The notes: a model not told the origin generated them from the sequence alone. 12,130 nt of DNA from Bacteroidales bacterium (GCA_029934165.1 JAOZMU010000048.1:1-12130), one strand, 5' to 3'; counted from the first letter of the stretch, positions 1 to 6,717 are shown. Translations and numbers: made by a program.

Positions 1-1
1 C

Positions 2-48
2 TAAGTTGTTAATTCACAGCTTAAACGTTTCATAAAAAATAGGTCTTA
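2..48 (+). repeat. Dispersed 47-48 bp intergenic repeat, copy 1
   Basis: This segment matches 6429-6476 in the same orientation, with three substitutions (positions 9, 22 and 30) and one extra A in the second copy's A-run. The similarity stops sharply after AGGTCTTA in both copies. This copy lies at the window edge, so the repeat may extend further to the left. No open reading frame or terminal inverted repeat is evident. It is probably a member of a genome-wide intergenic repeat family. Confidence 0.7.
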
Positions 49-136
49 GAGCTTAAACAGCCAAATAACTACATAGACACACAAAACAACTACGCACGAA
101 TTGTATAGTTTTTTATGTTTTTGAAATACAAGACAT

Positions 137-167
137 AAAAAAGGGTTGTTATCAAATAACAACCCTT
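137..167 (-). terminator. Rho-independent terminator of tRNA-Arg
   Basis: A perfect 12-bp stem (141-152 pairing with 156-167) has a 3-base loop. On the minus strand it is followed by a run of six T. It begins three bases past the tRNA 3' end, so it is placed to end the tRNA transcript. Confidence 0.85.
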
Positions 168-169
168 AG

Positions 170-243
170 TGACTCCGGAGGGACTCAAACCCCCAACCCT
201 CAGATCCGAAGTCTAATGCTCTATTCAATTGAGCTACGAAGCC
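170..243 (-). tRNA. tRNA-Arg, anticodon TCG
   Basis: Read on the minus strand, this is a complete 74-nt cloverleaf. The acceptor stem GGCTTCG/CGGAGTC has two G-U pairs. T8 and A9 are present. The D-stem is GCTC/GAGC, and the anticodon stem TTAGA/TCTGA encloses the loop CTTCGGA. The variable loop has 5 nt, the T-stem is GGGGG/CCCTC around TTTGAGT, and the discriminator is A. The anticodon at positions 34-36 is TCG, which reads the arginine codon CGA and other CGN codons. The 3' CCA is not encoded and must be added after transcription. It has its own promoter at 256-289 and terminator at 137-167, so it is a single-gene transcription unit. Confidence 0.95.
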
Positions 244-570
244 TTATTAAGGTTACAAATGTAAGGAATTTATTTTAATAATTACAAAACAATTCCGCTC
301 TTTTTACTTTTGCACCGGAAACGATGGCTATTTGTTAATGGCGTTCCCTCCAAAAGCAAGATTAATATCAAACTACTTTCAAATTTTAAAGAAAATACAA
401 CAAATATCATGTTTGTTAAATGACTGTATTACATGTCATTACGTTGTTAGTGGGTTTTAAAATGCTCATCTGCATAAAAATCAATAAAAAATATAGTATA
501 TTTATAGGAAATTTTACCCGAAAAATAGATTAAACAATCAACTGCTAACATTAACTTAAAGTATTACATT
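244..570. other. Divergent intergenic region with two adjacent dyads
   Basis: These 327 bases separate the minus-strand tRNA from the plus-strand secreted-protein gene. Besides the tRNA promoter, they contain two neighbouring inverted repeats. AACAAA/TTTGTT spans 399-417 and AATGAC/GTCATT spans 419-440, with loops of 7 and 10 bases. They could be operators or RNA hairpins upstream of the gene at 571. No convincing TAnnTTTG box was found for that gene; TATATTTA near 497-506 is one base off, without a clear -33 partner. No coding region is seen here. Confidence 0.4.
256..289 (-). promoter_or_regulatory. Bacteroidota-type promoter of tRNA-Arg
   Basis: On the minus strand, TACATTTG (256-263) matches the Bacteroidota -7 consensus TAnnTTTG exactly. 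TTTTG (285-289) supplies the -33 TTG with 21 bases between the boxes. Transcription would start a few bases upstream of the tRNA 5' end at 243. The match to the established Bacteroides sigma-ABfr consensus is one basis for the taxonomic call. Confidence 0.75.
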
Positions 571-2124
571 ATGAAAAGTCTGTTAATAACAATATATCTG
601 ATAGTTATCTCACTATTCTGTTCGGCTCAATATCAAAATATAACTATATCCAATACAAATATGCCAGAAGAACCTACAATACAAATAAACCCGTACAATA
701 CAAACGAAATCCTAGCAGGAGCAAATATAGCGAGTTGCTATCGCTCAACGGACGCTGGCTACACATGGACACGAATTACAATGACATCTTCGCTTGGAGT
801 TTGGGGAGACCCTTGCATAATTATAGATACTGCACAAAACTATCACTTTTTGCATCTCTCAAATCCAACAGACGGAAATTGGATAGATAGAATTGTTTCT
901 CAGAAGTCTACCGATGGCGGAATATCTTGGAATGATGGAAGTTATACCGGTTTAAATGGAATAAAAGTTCAAGACAAAGAATGGGCTGTTGTAGATAGAT
1001 TCAACAATAATATTTACGTTACTTGGACACAATTTGACAACTACGGAAGCACAACACCAGGGGACAGCTCAATAATTCTGTTTTCACGCTCGACAGACGG
1101 TGGAGACACATGGAGCAACGCCAAACGAATATCAAAAACAGCAGGCGATTGTCTTGATGACGACAATACTGTCGAAGGAGCAGTGCCAGCAGTCGGAGAA
1201 AATAGCGAAATATATGTTGCTTGGGCTGGAGCAGATGGAATATTTTTCGACCGCTCGACAGACCAAGGAGAAACATGGCTAAACGAAGATATTTTTGTAA
1301 GCAACTTTCCTGAAGGTTGGAACTACGAAATTCCCGGAATATATCGTGCAAACGGATTGCCTATAACCACCTGTGATACAAGTAATAGTCCATACAAAGG
1401 TAGAATTTACATTAACTGGTCAGACCAACGAAACGGAACAGACAACACAGACATCTGGCTTGCAACATCTGATAACAAAGGCGACACTTGGAGCCAACCA
1501 ATACGAGTAAATGACGACGAAACAACAACACACCAATTTTTTACGTGGATGGACATCGACCAAACAAATGGATTTTTATATTTCGTTTTCTACGACAGAC
1601 GAAACCATACAGACGCTCAAACAGATGTTTATCTCGCTGTGTCAAAAGACGGCGGAGCAACCTTCGAGAATCACAAAATCAGCCAAACACCATTTCTGCC
1701 AAACGCGTCTGTCTTTTTTGGCGATTACAACAACATTTCTGCCCACGACAACGTAATCCGCCCAATTTGGACACACCTCGACAACTTTGACCTCAGCGTA
1801 AAAACGGCAATCATAAACGAAGAAGTAACAATCAACACACCACAATCTCAAAACGAAATAATACTCGAACAAAATTTTCCAAACCCAACAACAGATGAAA
1901 CAGCAATCCGATTCAAAATACACCATCAATCAGAAATTTCGTTAAAAATATACGATGTCTTTGGTCGCAAAATCTGCACACTCATCGACAACAAAAAATA
2001 CAACTCAGGCAAACACATGATACGCTTCAAAACATCAAATTACAACCTCAAACATGGCATTTACTACTACAGCCTTCATAGTGCCGAAAAATCTGTTATA
2101 AAAAAAATGATTATTGTCAAGTAG
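571..2124 (+). CDS. Secreted Asp-box (sialidase-like) beta-propeller protein with T9SS sorting domain
   Basis: The 517-residue protein begins with a signal peptide (about residues 1-19, hydrophobic core then CSAQ). Six Asp-box motifs (S-x-D-x-G-x-T-W) follow: STDAGYTW 59-66, STDGGISW 113-120, STDGGDTW 174-181, STDQGETW 229-236, SDNKGDTW 300-307 and SKDGGATF 358-365. This spacing is typical of a six-bladed sialidase/BNR propeller. Residues about 431-517 form a type-A T9SS C-terminal domain (QNFPNPT at the start, YDVFGRK, GIYYYSL, ending KKMIIVK). In this family that domain directs export across the outer membrane and attachment to or release from the cell surface. A sialidase arginine triad is not obvious, so the enzymatic activity and substrate are not established. 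It may be a binding or adhesin propeller. It stands alone, with no recognisable partner genes. Confidence 0.88.
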   Translation: MKSLLITIYLIVISLFCSAQYQNITISNTNMPEEPTIQINPYNTNEILAGANIASCYRSTDAGYTWTRITMTSSLGVWGDPCIIIDTAQNYHFLHLSNPTDGNWIDRIVSQKSTDGGISWNDGSYTGLNGIKVQDKEWAVVDRFNNNIYVTWTQFDNYGSTTPGDSSIILFSRSTDGGDTWSNAKRISKTAGDCLDDDNTVEGAVPAVGENSEIYVAWAGADGIFFDRSTDQGETWLNEDIFVSNFPEGWNYEIPGIYRANGLPITTCDTSNSPYKGRIYINWSDQRNGTDNTDIWLATSDNKGDTWSQPIRVNDDETTTHQFFTWMDIDQTNGFLYFVFYDRRNHTDAQTDVYLAVSKDGGATFENHKISQTPFLPNASVFFGDYNNISAHDNVIRPIWTHLDNFDLSVKTAIINEEVTINTPQSQNEIILEQNFPNPTTDETAIRFKIHHQSEISLKIYDVFGRKICTLIDNKKYNSGKHMIRFKTSNYNLKHGIYYYSLHSAEKSVIKKMIIVK

Positions 2125-2135
2125 TTAATTATTAG

Positions 2136-2276
2136 TTACTTGTGTATGAAAATTTTCAAAAAATCACATTCTTTAAATATCAAAAACACCAAAAAATTTG
2201 CGGAATAAACAAAAAACGCAACCTTGGACTAAAAAATCCGAGCAAAGATGTGGTTAAAGAGTGGGTTGCAGAATAA
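2136..2276 (+). pseudogene. Possible decayed small gene or structured RNA upstream of the ATPase
   Basis: One frame stays open from 2136 to a TAA ending at 2276. Its last residues (RNLGLKNPSKDVVKEWVAE) look protein-like, but there is no good ATG in that frame. An ATG at 2146 in another frame gives only 20 residues (MKIFKKSHSL..., stop 2206-2208). A frameshifted remnant of a gene of about 50 residues would explain this. The same stretch can also fold: GCAACC (2218-2223) pairs with GGTTGC (2264-2269), and CTTGGA (2223-2228) can pair with TCCGAG (2237-2242). I do not recognise a family. Confidence 0.25.
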
Positions 2277-2280
2277 ATTA

Positions 2281-2313
2281 AAAAACAATGGAGTATAAAG
2301 CTCCCTTGTTTTT
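2281..2313 (+). terminator. Strong hairpin terminator just upstream of the PtuA-like gene
   Basis: AAAAACAATGGAG (2281-2293) pairs with CTCCCTTGTTTTT (2301-2313) with one mismatch and a 7-base loop, and the T-run lies within the right arm. The A/T ends make it nearly symmetric, so it could act in both directions. It lies 28 bases before the ATPase start codon. Either the ATPase promoter sits in the short gap that follows, or the hairpin is a leader attenuator. It implies that a transcript ends here, from the gene at 571 or from a small RNA/ORF at about 2140-2280. Confidence 0.7.
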
Positions 2314-2341
2314 CCTTTCAAATAATAAAAGGTAAAAAGTA

Positions 2342-4171
2342 ATGCAAAGCGAAGACGAAAATATTGTTTTAGAAATACTTGAAGATACAGTAAACGCAGC
2401 CAATGAATTATCGAATATCGCTTATTCGTTGAAAAACACAGAGGCGGCTTATAATGATTTTGTTGCCCAAAGCATGAGTAATTCTTTTAGTAAAAAAGAT
2501 TACTTAAACCTTCATGTAGTAACAGAATTGACACTTGCTAATAAACATAGACTTGACATTGCTGTAAACTCAATTAATGACACAATTGTTGCTATCGAAG
2601 GCGTAAGGTTGCGTCAACCTCATGCTATAATTGCAAAGTTACAAGATGAAAAAATTAAAAATTATTCATCAGTTAATGCAAAAGCATACTTTTCACTCAT
2701 TTATAATGAGTTTTCAAACTTTGAAAAATCGTGGAACAAATACAAAAAAAGTCTTTTAGATTTAAAATATAATATTGAAGAAGTTAAAATATTTTCAAAT
2801 GTAAAACTCTTAAAAACTAAAAACGCTAACAATACCGCACTTTATCACATTTTTGTTAACCTAAGTCACGAAAAAGAAGAAATAATATCGCAAAACAAAC
2901 TAAAAAATATTTCAATTAGCAATTTCAAGAGATTTGAATATATTTCTACCGATTTATCGCCCAACATAAATATAATGCTCGGAAAAAATGCTTTCGGAAA
3001 AACATCTTTTCTTCAAGCTCTTGCCCTTGCAAATATTCCTGATAATCAAAGGTTTGCTTATGAAGATTTTATCAACCAAAAAGTAAACGAAGCAGAAATT
3101 ATTATTCAGCGCGAAAATGAACGAGCAGAAAAAACTACTATAAACGAGACTGGAAAAACTAACGATAGCCTAACAAAATATGTTCATGAGCCAGTTTTTT
3201 TAGCTTATGGCACAAGCTTCTTTTCGAGATATGAGCAACATAATTATTCAAAACTGATTGAAGAATTATTGATTGGCACAAAAAAATGGTATAACGTAGA
3301 TTCATTGTTCGAGGAGCGCAGTGATGCTTTTTATGACCCACTTGGGATTTTAAATTCGTTACACGAATTGCCTGATTCAGAGGCTAAAGCAATAGAAAAC
3401 GTTTTTGTTGAAAAAATGAACAAGTTATTGCCCAATGAATTAGGCATTGTACAAAATGATAAATATAAAAAAACATTTCACTTTATAGATAAAAATAATA
3501 ATTACCTAAAAACACAACAACTTAGCGAGGGTTATAAGCACAATATTCTTTTGCTGACAGACATAATAATAAAGGTTATTTCAATCGGCAGAAAATATTA
3601 TGAAAAAATAGAAGATTTATTTTCCAACATAAAAGGAATTATTGCGATAGATGAGTTTGACAGGCACATGCACCCATCGTGGCAAAAGCTGTATATCAAC
3701 AACTTACAAGGTTTATTGCCTAATATTCAATTTGTTCTGACTACGCATAATCCAGTAGCAATATTAGGACGAAAAAGCGACGAAATACAAATGTTTTATC
3801 AAGATAAAAATAATACTCTCGAAGTAAAACAATTGCCAGAAACAATTTCTGTCGATGCAGGAATGGTTTTACTAACTCATTTTGAGATGGATTCAATTTT
3901 GAGTTTAGAACTACAAAACAAGGTTGATGATTTCTATAACTTAAAAACAAAAGAAAATTTAACCAACGAAGAAAAAAGACGATTGAATGAATTGCAAGGA
4001 GAATTAAACGAAACATTTATCGGAGTTAATATACATGATTTCAGATTCTTAAAATTCTTAAAGTTTTTAAAAGACAAAGGCTTTGATTATCAAGAAAGGC
4101 TGGAAGAGTTAATTATTGACGAAGCCGATGTTGAAAATTTTAGAAATGAATTTAAAGAATATTACAAATGA
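2342..4171 (+). CDS. ptuA: Septu-like PtuA ABC/OLD-type ATPase with helical N-terminal extension
   Basis: This 609-residue protein has a complete SMC/ABC-like ATPase core. The core starts near residue 187 (KNISISNFKRF). It has Walker A GKNAFGKT (214-221), signature LSEGY (394-398), Walker B IIAIDEFD (433-440) and the switch histidine in TTHN (467-470). It is followed immediately, with a 4-base ATGA overlap, by an HNH nuclease gene. That arrangement is the hallmark of Septu (PtuA-PtuB) anti-phage systems, in which the ATPase forms a complex that controls the nuclease. About 185 residues precede the core. They are predicted by eye to be mostly alpha-helical, and I recognise no family in them; they may be a sensor or oligomerisation region. 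No reverse transcriptase gene is nearby, so this is not a retron-borne copy. The DNA is visibly more AT-rich than the transketolase downstream, consistent with horizontal acquisition. Confidence 0.8.
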   Translation: MQSEDENIVLEILEDTVNAANELSNIAYSLKNTEAAYNDFVAQSMSNSFSKKDYLNLHVVTELTLANKHRLDIAVNSINDTIVAIEGVRLRQPHAIIAKLQDEKIKNYSSVNAKAYFSLIYNEFSNFEKSWNKYKKSLLDLKYNIEEVKIFSNVKLLKTKNANNTALYHIFVNLSHEKEEIISQNKLKNISISNFKRFEYISTDLSPNINIMLGKNAFGKTSFLQALALANIPDNQRFAYEDFINQKVNEAEIIIQRENERAEKTTINETGKTNDSLTKYVHEPVFLAYGTSFFSRYEQHNYSKLIEELLIGTKKWYNVDSLFEERSDAFYDPLGILNSLHELPDSEAKAIENVFVEKMNKLLPNELGIVQNDKYKKTFHFIDKNNNYLKTQQLSEGYKHNILLLTDIIIKVISIGRKYYEKIEDLFSNIKGIIAIDEFDRHMHPSWQKLYINNLQGLLPNIQFVLTTHNPVAILGRKSDEIQMFYQDKNNTLEVKQLPETISVDAGMVLLTHFEMDSILSLELQNKVDDFYNLKTKENLTNEEKRRLNELQGELNETFIGVNIHDFRFLKFLKFLKDKGFDYQERLEELIIDEADVENFRNEFKEYYK

Positions 4172-4980
4172 AAGATTTAAGATTCATTCAACAAAACACA
4201 GAACAACCTGTTCCTGAGGATTTAACAGAAGCGGTAAAAGATTTTCATAAAAAAGGAGCTTCGTTTAACTCGAAACACGAAAAGGCAAGAACCATAAAGC
4301 AGGAGTACGAAAAACTTAAACAAAAAAAGGATAATTCGTGGAAAGAATTTAAACACACATTTCTTTTGCTTTCAAGATGTCGTTGCCCAATTTGCGAAAC
4401 GCCTATAAATAAAAATGATGATATAGACCACTTTCGACCAAAAAATTATTATTGGTGGCTGGCTTATGATTACTCTAACTATAATATTTATTGCGATTTA
4501 TGCAATAGAACTTATAAATCTTCAAGTTTTCCACTTTTTGACAACTTCCAAGTTAATTTTAAAAATAAAAACGAAATTGAAAAAGAGAAGCCTTTACTTT
4601 TTAATCCAATAACCGATAATCCTTGCGATTTATTTGAATTGGAGTTTAAAAAGTATAATAGCAAGGGTACACGCTTAAAAATCAAACCATTATCAAGCCA
4701 AGCAAAAAGTAGTTACGAGTATAAAAGAGCTAAAACAACAATTGACACATACAATTTAAATGCCGAAATAAAAGACAAAAATCCTAGCGATACAATCACT
4801 CGAAAACGAAATGCAGAAAATTTGTTTGCAGATTTATATGATTTAGCAATTTTTTGGACGCGATTTAAAAGCAATCCCAAAGACGAAATCAACGAAAAAA
4901 AACTTTTCAATAAACTAAAAATTTTGAGAAAAGAAAAATACATTGATTTGGAAAAAATAATACTGAAAAATAACAAATAA
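4168..4980 (+). CDS. ptuB: Septu-like PtuB HNH endonuclease
   Basis: This 270-residue protein has a zinc-ribbon HNH core. CPIC (C73, C76) and the later pair C109/C112 (YCDLCNRTY) would bind zinc. D87-H88 in DIDHFRPK supplies the catalytic histidine, and N113 follows. The H-F-R-P-K block and spacing match the TIGR02646/PtuB family of nuclease effectors that work with an ABC ATPase. By family knowledge, the enzyme cleaves nucleic acid during phage infection once released or activated by PtuA. Its start codon overlaps the ATPase stop (ATGA), indicating translational coupling. The C-terminal half is lysine-rich and helical, with no recognised domain. The assignment to HNH is firm; the Septu label rests on the gene pair. 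Confidence 0.82.
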   Translation: MKDLRFIQQNTEQPVPEDLTEAVKDFHKKGASFNSKHEKARTIKQEYEKLKQKKDNSWKEFKHTFLLLSRCRCPICETPINKNDDIDHFRPKNYYWWLAYDYSNYNIYCDLCNRTYKSSSFPLFDNFQVNFKNKNEIEKEKPLLFNPITDNPCDLFELEFKKYNSKGTRLKIKPLSSQAKSSYEYKRAKTTIDTYNLNAEIKDKNPSDTITRKRNAENLFADLYDLAIFWTRFKSNPKDEINEKKLFNKLKILRKEKYIDLEKIILKNNK

Positions 4981-4996
4981 TATTAAAAACTGAGAT

Positions 4997-5845
4997 ATGG
5001 CAAATATTGAAAAACTAGAAAAAATGGCAGCCCAAGTGCGTCGCGATATTGTGCGTATGGTACATGGTGCCGCATCCGGACACCCCGGCGGCTCGTTGGG
5101 TTGCGCAGATTATATGGTTGCTCTATTTTTTGAAATCATGGAGCATAACAGCCAAACTTTTGACATGGACGGAAAAAATCAAGATTTATTCTTCCTTTCA
5201 AACGGACACATTGCGCCCGTATGGTACAGCGTCTTAGCGCGTAGTGGCTACTTTGAAGTTGCCGAGTTGGCAACTCTGCGCCAGCTAAATTCTCGTCTGC
5301 AAGGACACCCAACAACAGCGGAGCATCTACCGGGAATCCGCATGGCTTCCGGCTCGCTTGGGCAGGGTCTTTCTGTTGGAATTGGCGCAGCCGAAACTAA
5401 AAAGCTAAACGGCGACAACAAACTCGTTTTTACATTGCACGGAGACGGCGAATTACAAGAAGGTCAAATTTGGGAAGCCGCAATGTATGCTGCTCATAAT
5501 AAGATTGATAATCTCATTTCGGCAATAGATTATAACAAACAGCAGATTGATGGAGCAACGGACGATGTTTTATCGCTCGGAGATTTGAAAGCCAAGTGGT
5601 TAGCCTTTGGTTGGGACGTTTTGGAGCTTGACAAAGGAAACGATATGACACAAATGGTTGCAGCCCTCAACCAAGCTAAAACACGAACAGGAAAAGGCAA
5701 ACCAGTAATGATTTTGATGAAAACAGAAATGGGAGCCGGCATAGATTTTATGGAAGGAACACACAAATGGCACGGCAAAGCACCAAACGACAACGAGCTT
5801 GCAAAAGCATTGGCGCAAGTTCCTGAGACAATGGGCGATTACTAA
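4997..5845 (+). CDS. Transketolase, N-terminal (TPP-binding) subunit
   Basis: This 282-residue protein covers only the first half of a transketolase, as in split two-subunit enzymes. The thiamine-pyrophosphate motif runs from GDG at 149-151 (GDGELQEG) to IDYN ending at N180. Other family features are GHPGG with H29, SNGH with H71 and GSLGQGLS at about 119-126. The enzyme transfers two-carbon ketol units in the non-oxidative pentose phosphate pathway, in the cytoplasm. It needs the pyrimidine-binding and C-terminal subunit, which is usually the next gene but is absent from this window. The start ATG is 16 bases after the PtuB-like stop, so the gene may be partly transcribed from the defence module. 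Its terminator is at 6020-6054. Its base composition is richer in G+C than the two genes before it. Confidence 0.93.
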   Translation: MANIEKLEKMAAQVRRDIVRMVHGAASGHPGGSLGCADYMVALFFEIMEHNSQTFDMDGKNQDLFFLSNGHIAPVWYSVLARSGYFEVAELATLRQLNSRLQGHPTTAEHLPGIRMASGSLGQGLSVGIGAAETKKLNGDNKLVFTLHGDGELQEGQIWEAAMYAAHNKIDNLISAIDYNKQQIDGATDDVLSLGDLKAKWLAFGWDVLELDKGNDMTQMVAALNQAKTRTGKGKPVMILMKTEMGAGIDFMEGTHKWHGKAPNDNELAKALAQVPETMGDY

Positions 5846-5862
5846 AAAAAATAACACATCGC

Positions 5863-5975
5863 GCTATTTGTCCGGAAAAGTATTATGCTGATATTTAGGC
5901 TAATAAAAACTATACTTAGAACAAAGATTAAATTAACCAATACCACTGTTTATTGCTGATTTTCCGTCAAATAGC
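5863..5975. repeat. Imperfect inverted repeat between transketolase stop and terminator
   Basis: GCTATTTGTCCGGAAAA (5863-5879) is the reverse complement of TTTTCCGTCAAATAGC (5960-5975), apart from one substitution and one indel. The 80 bases between the arms show no coding potential. It could be a small foldback element or a structured 3' untranslated region of the transketolase mRNA. Confidence 0.5.
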
Positions 5976-6019
5976 AAATCGTTGTCTCAATATTAAAAAG
6001 TACAAAGCACTTAAACACC

Positions 6020-6054
6020 AAAAACCGCTATGTTGAAAAACAAAGCGGTTTTTT
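6020..6054 (+). terminator. Rho-independent terminator after transketolase
   Basis: AAAAACCGCT (6020-6029) pairs perfectly with AGCGGTTTTT (6044-6053) around a 14-base loop, and the right arm runs into six T. It lies about 175 bases after the transketolase stop and is the first convincing terminator for the run of genes starting at 2342. Confidence 0.82.
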
Positions 6055-6127
6055 GCTAAAATGCAGAGTTTTATTAATATTGAAATAATAAGTAATTCTT
6101 AATTAATATAATGACAATCAGTTTTTT

Positions 6128-6297
6128 ATGGGCGGCTTATCGGGCTTTTCGCTTGTAGTCGGTTTGCTGCCATGTGTTTTTGGCAAAAGCAGTTTGGCGT
6201 GAGCTTCCTTCGGTCGCTACACCAAACTGCGCCAAAAAACCCATGCCAGCAAACCGAGCTACCGCTACAATCCCTGCCGCGAAGTGCTTCGTAGCAA
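6128..6297. repeat. GC-richer palindromic intergenic element
   Basis: The core is a long imperfect hairpin: 6160-6204 pairs with 6216-6256. The outer block CGGTTTGCTG (6160-6169) faces CAGCAAACCG (6247-6256), and an inner block GCAGTTTGG (6189-6197) faces CCAAACTGC (6222-6230). A few mismatches and a 4-base bulge interrupt it, and the loop includes CCTTCGG. The flanks are also richer in G+C than the surrounding DNA and contain a second short hairpin (CGAAGTGCTTCG, about 6280-6291). The palindromic form and intergenic place suggest a REP- or MITE-like repeat rather than a gene. The boundaries are approximate. Confidence 0.6.
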
Positions 6298-6428
6298 ACA
6301 AATTGTTTAACATGATGATTATTAAATTTTCGTCTCCTAATACAATTCTTGCTAAATGCAATGCACTTTTTTATATTGTATATGAATTATTAGTTCTCTA
6401 ACAAAAGTTCTTCCACTTTATATTAACA

Positions 6429-6476
6429 TAAGTTGCTAATTCACAGCTCAAACGTTGCATAAAAAAATAGGTCTTA
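6429..6476 (+). repeat. Dispersed 48 bp intergenic repeat, copy 2
   Basis: This is the second copy of the segment at 2-48, in the same orientation and about 92% identical. Both copies end at AGGTCTTA. Here the palindromic element lies about 130 bases upstream. Confidence 0.7.
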
Positions 6477-6590
6477 AACATTTTTCAGATTGATAACGAC
6501 TCAAAATATAGCAATAGTTTTTACGCATCAATTTATGAAATATCTTACAATGGAAAATATTTGATAAGTAAAATGAATTTAATAAAGTAA
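6471..6590 (+). pseudogene. Possible C-terminal remnant of an unknown protein
   Basis: This frame is open for 39 codons after a TAG and has no usable start. The product has protein-like composition (for example SNSFYASIYEISYNGKYLI), rich in Tyr, Ser and Ile. Its last residues (SKMNLIK) and its stop come from the MITE-like element that begins at 6565, so the original 3' end may have been displaced by that insertion. No family is recognised, and chance cannot be excluded at this length. Confidence 0.22.
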
Positions 6591-6670
6591 GCCATTAAAA
6601 TTCCTAACTAAAACTAAATCAGGCGTAAACAAAATTATTAATTATTAATTATTAATTTTCCATTACTAAG
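6565..6670. mobile_element. MITE-like element, copy A (about 98 bp between TAAG flanks)
   Basis: This segment is bounded by TAAG at 6565-6568 and at 6667-6670. Its reverse complement is almost identical to the 88-bp insertion at 11532-11623: one substitution, plus 14 extra bases here. The extra bases are two more copies of a 7-base unit (ATTATTA, three tandem units at 6634-6654). The ends form only an imperfect inverted repeat (GTAAAATGAATTTAATAA against GTAATGGAAAATTAATAA). There is no coding capacity, so any movement would depend on a transposase encoded elsewhere. The family is unknown. Confidence 0.75.
6634..6657 (+). repeat. 7-bp tandem repeat (ATTATTA x3) inside MITE copy A
   Basis: Three perfect head-to-tail copies of ATTATTA are followed by a partial ATT. 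The copy of the element at 11532-11623 has only one unit, so this tract has changed in number between copies. Confidence 0.75.
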
Positions 6671-6673
6671 CAT

Positions 6674-6717
6674 AAATTACCAACATTAATATCTGTGTTT
6701 AATGTTTTGGTAAATTT
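6674..6717. repeat. AT-rich hairpin next to the MITE-like element
   Basis: Positions 6674-6689 pair with 6699-6717, interrupted only by small bulges, around a 9-base loop. There is no T-run after it, so a terminator role is unlikely. It may be a cruciform, an operator or a second small foldback element. Confidence 0.45.

Noticed and set aside
571..2124. A confirmed sialidase enzyme
   Set aside because: Asp-boxes and the propeller fold are clear, but the catalytic arginine triad and the Arg-Ile-Pro motif of true sialidases were not found, so no catalytic activity is claimed.
2100..2341. A retron non-coding RNA upstream of the ATPase-HNH pair
   Set aside because: PtuA/PtuB proteins can be retron effectors, but no reverse transcriptase gene lies on either side and no msr/msd-type inverted repeats are evident. 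The structured stretch is reported only as an unexplained leader.
6137..6401. Open frames of 74-75 codons on both strands (6137-6361 minus, 6174-6401 plus)
   Set aside because: They run through the palindrome, resemble no protein and have no supporting start context. They are a by-product of the GC-richer repeat.
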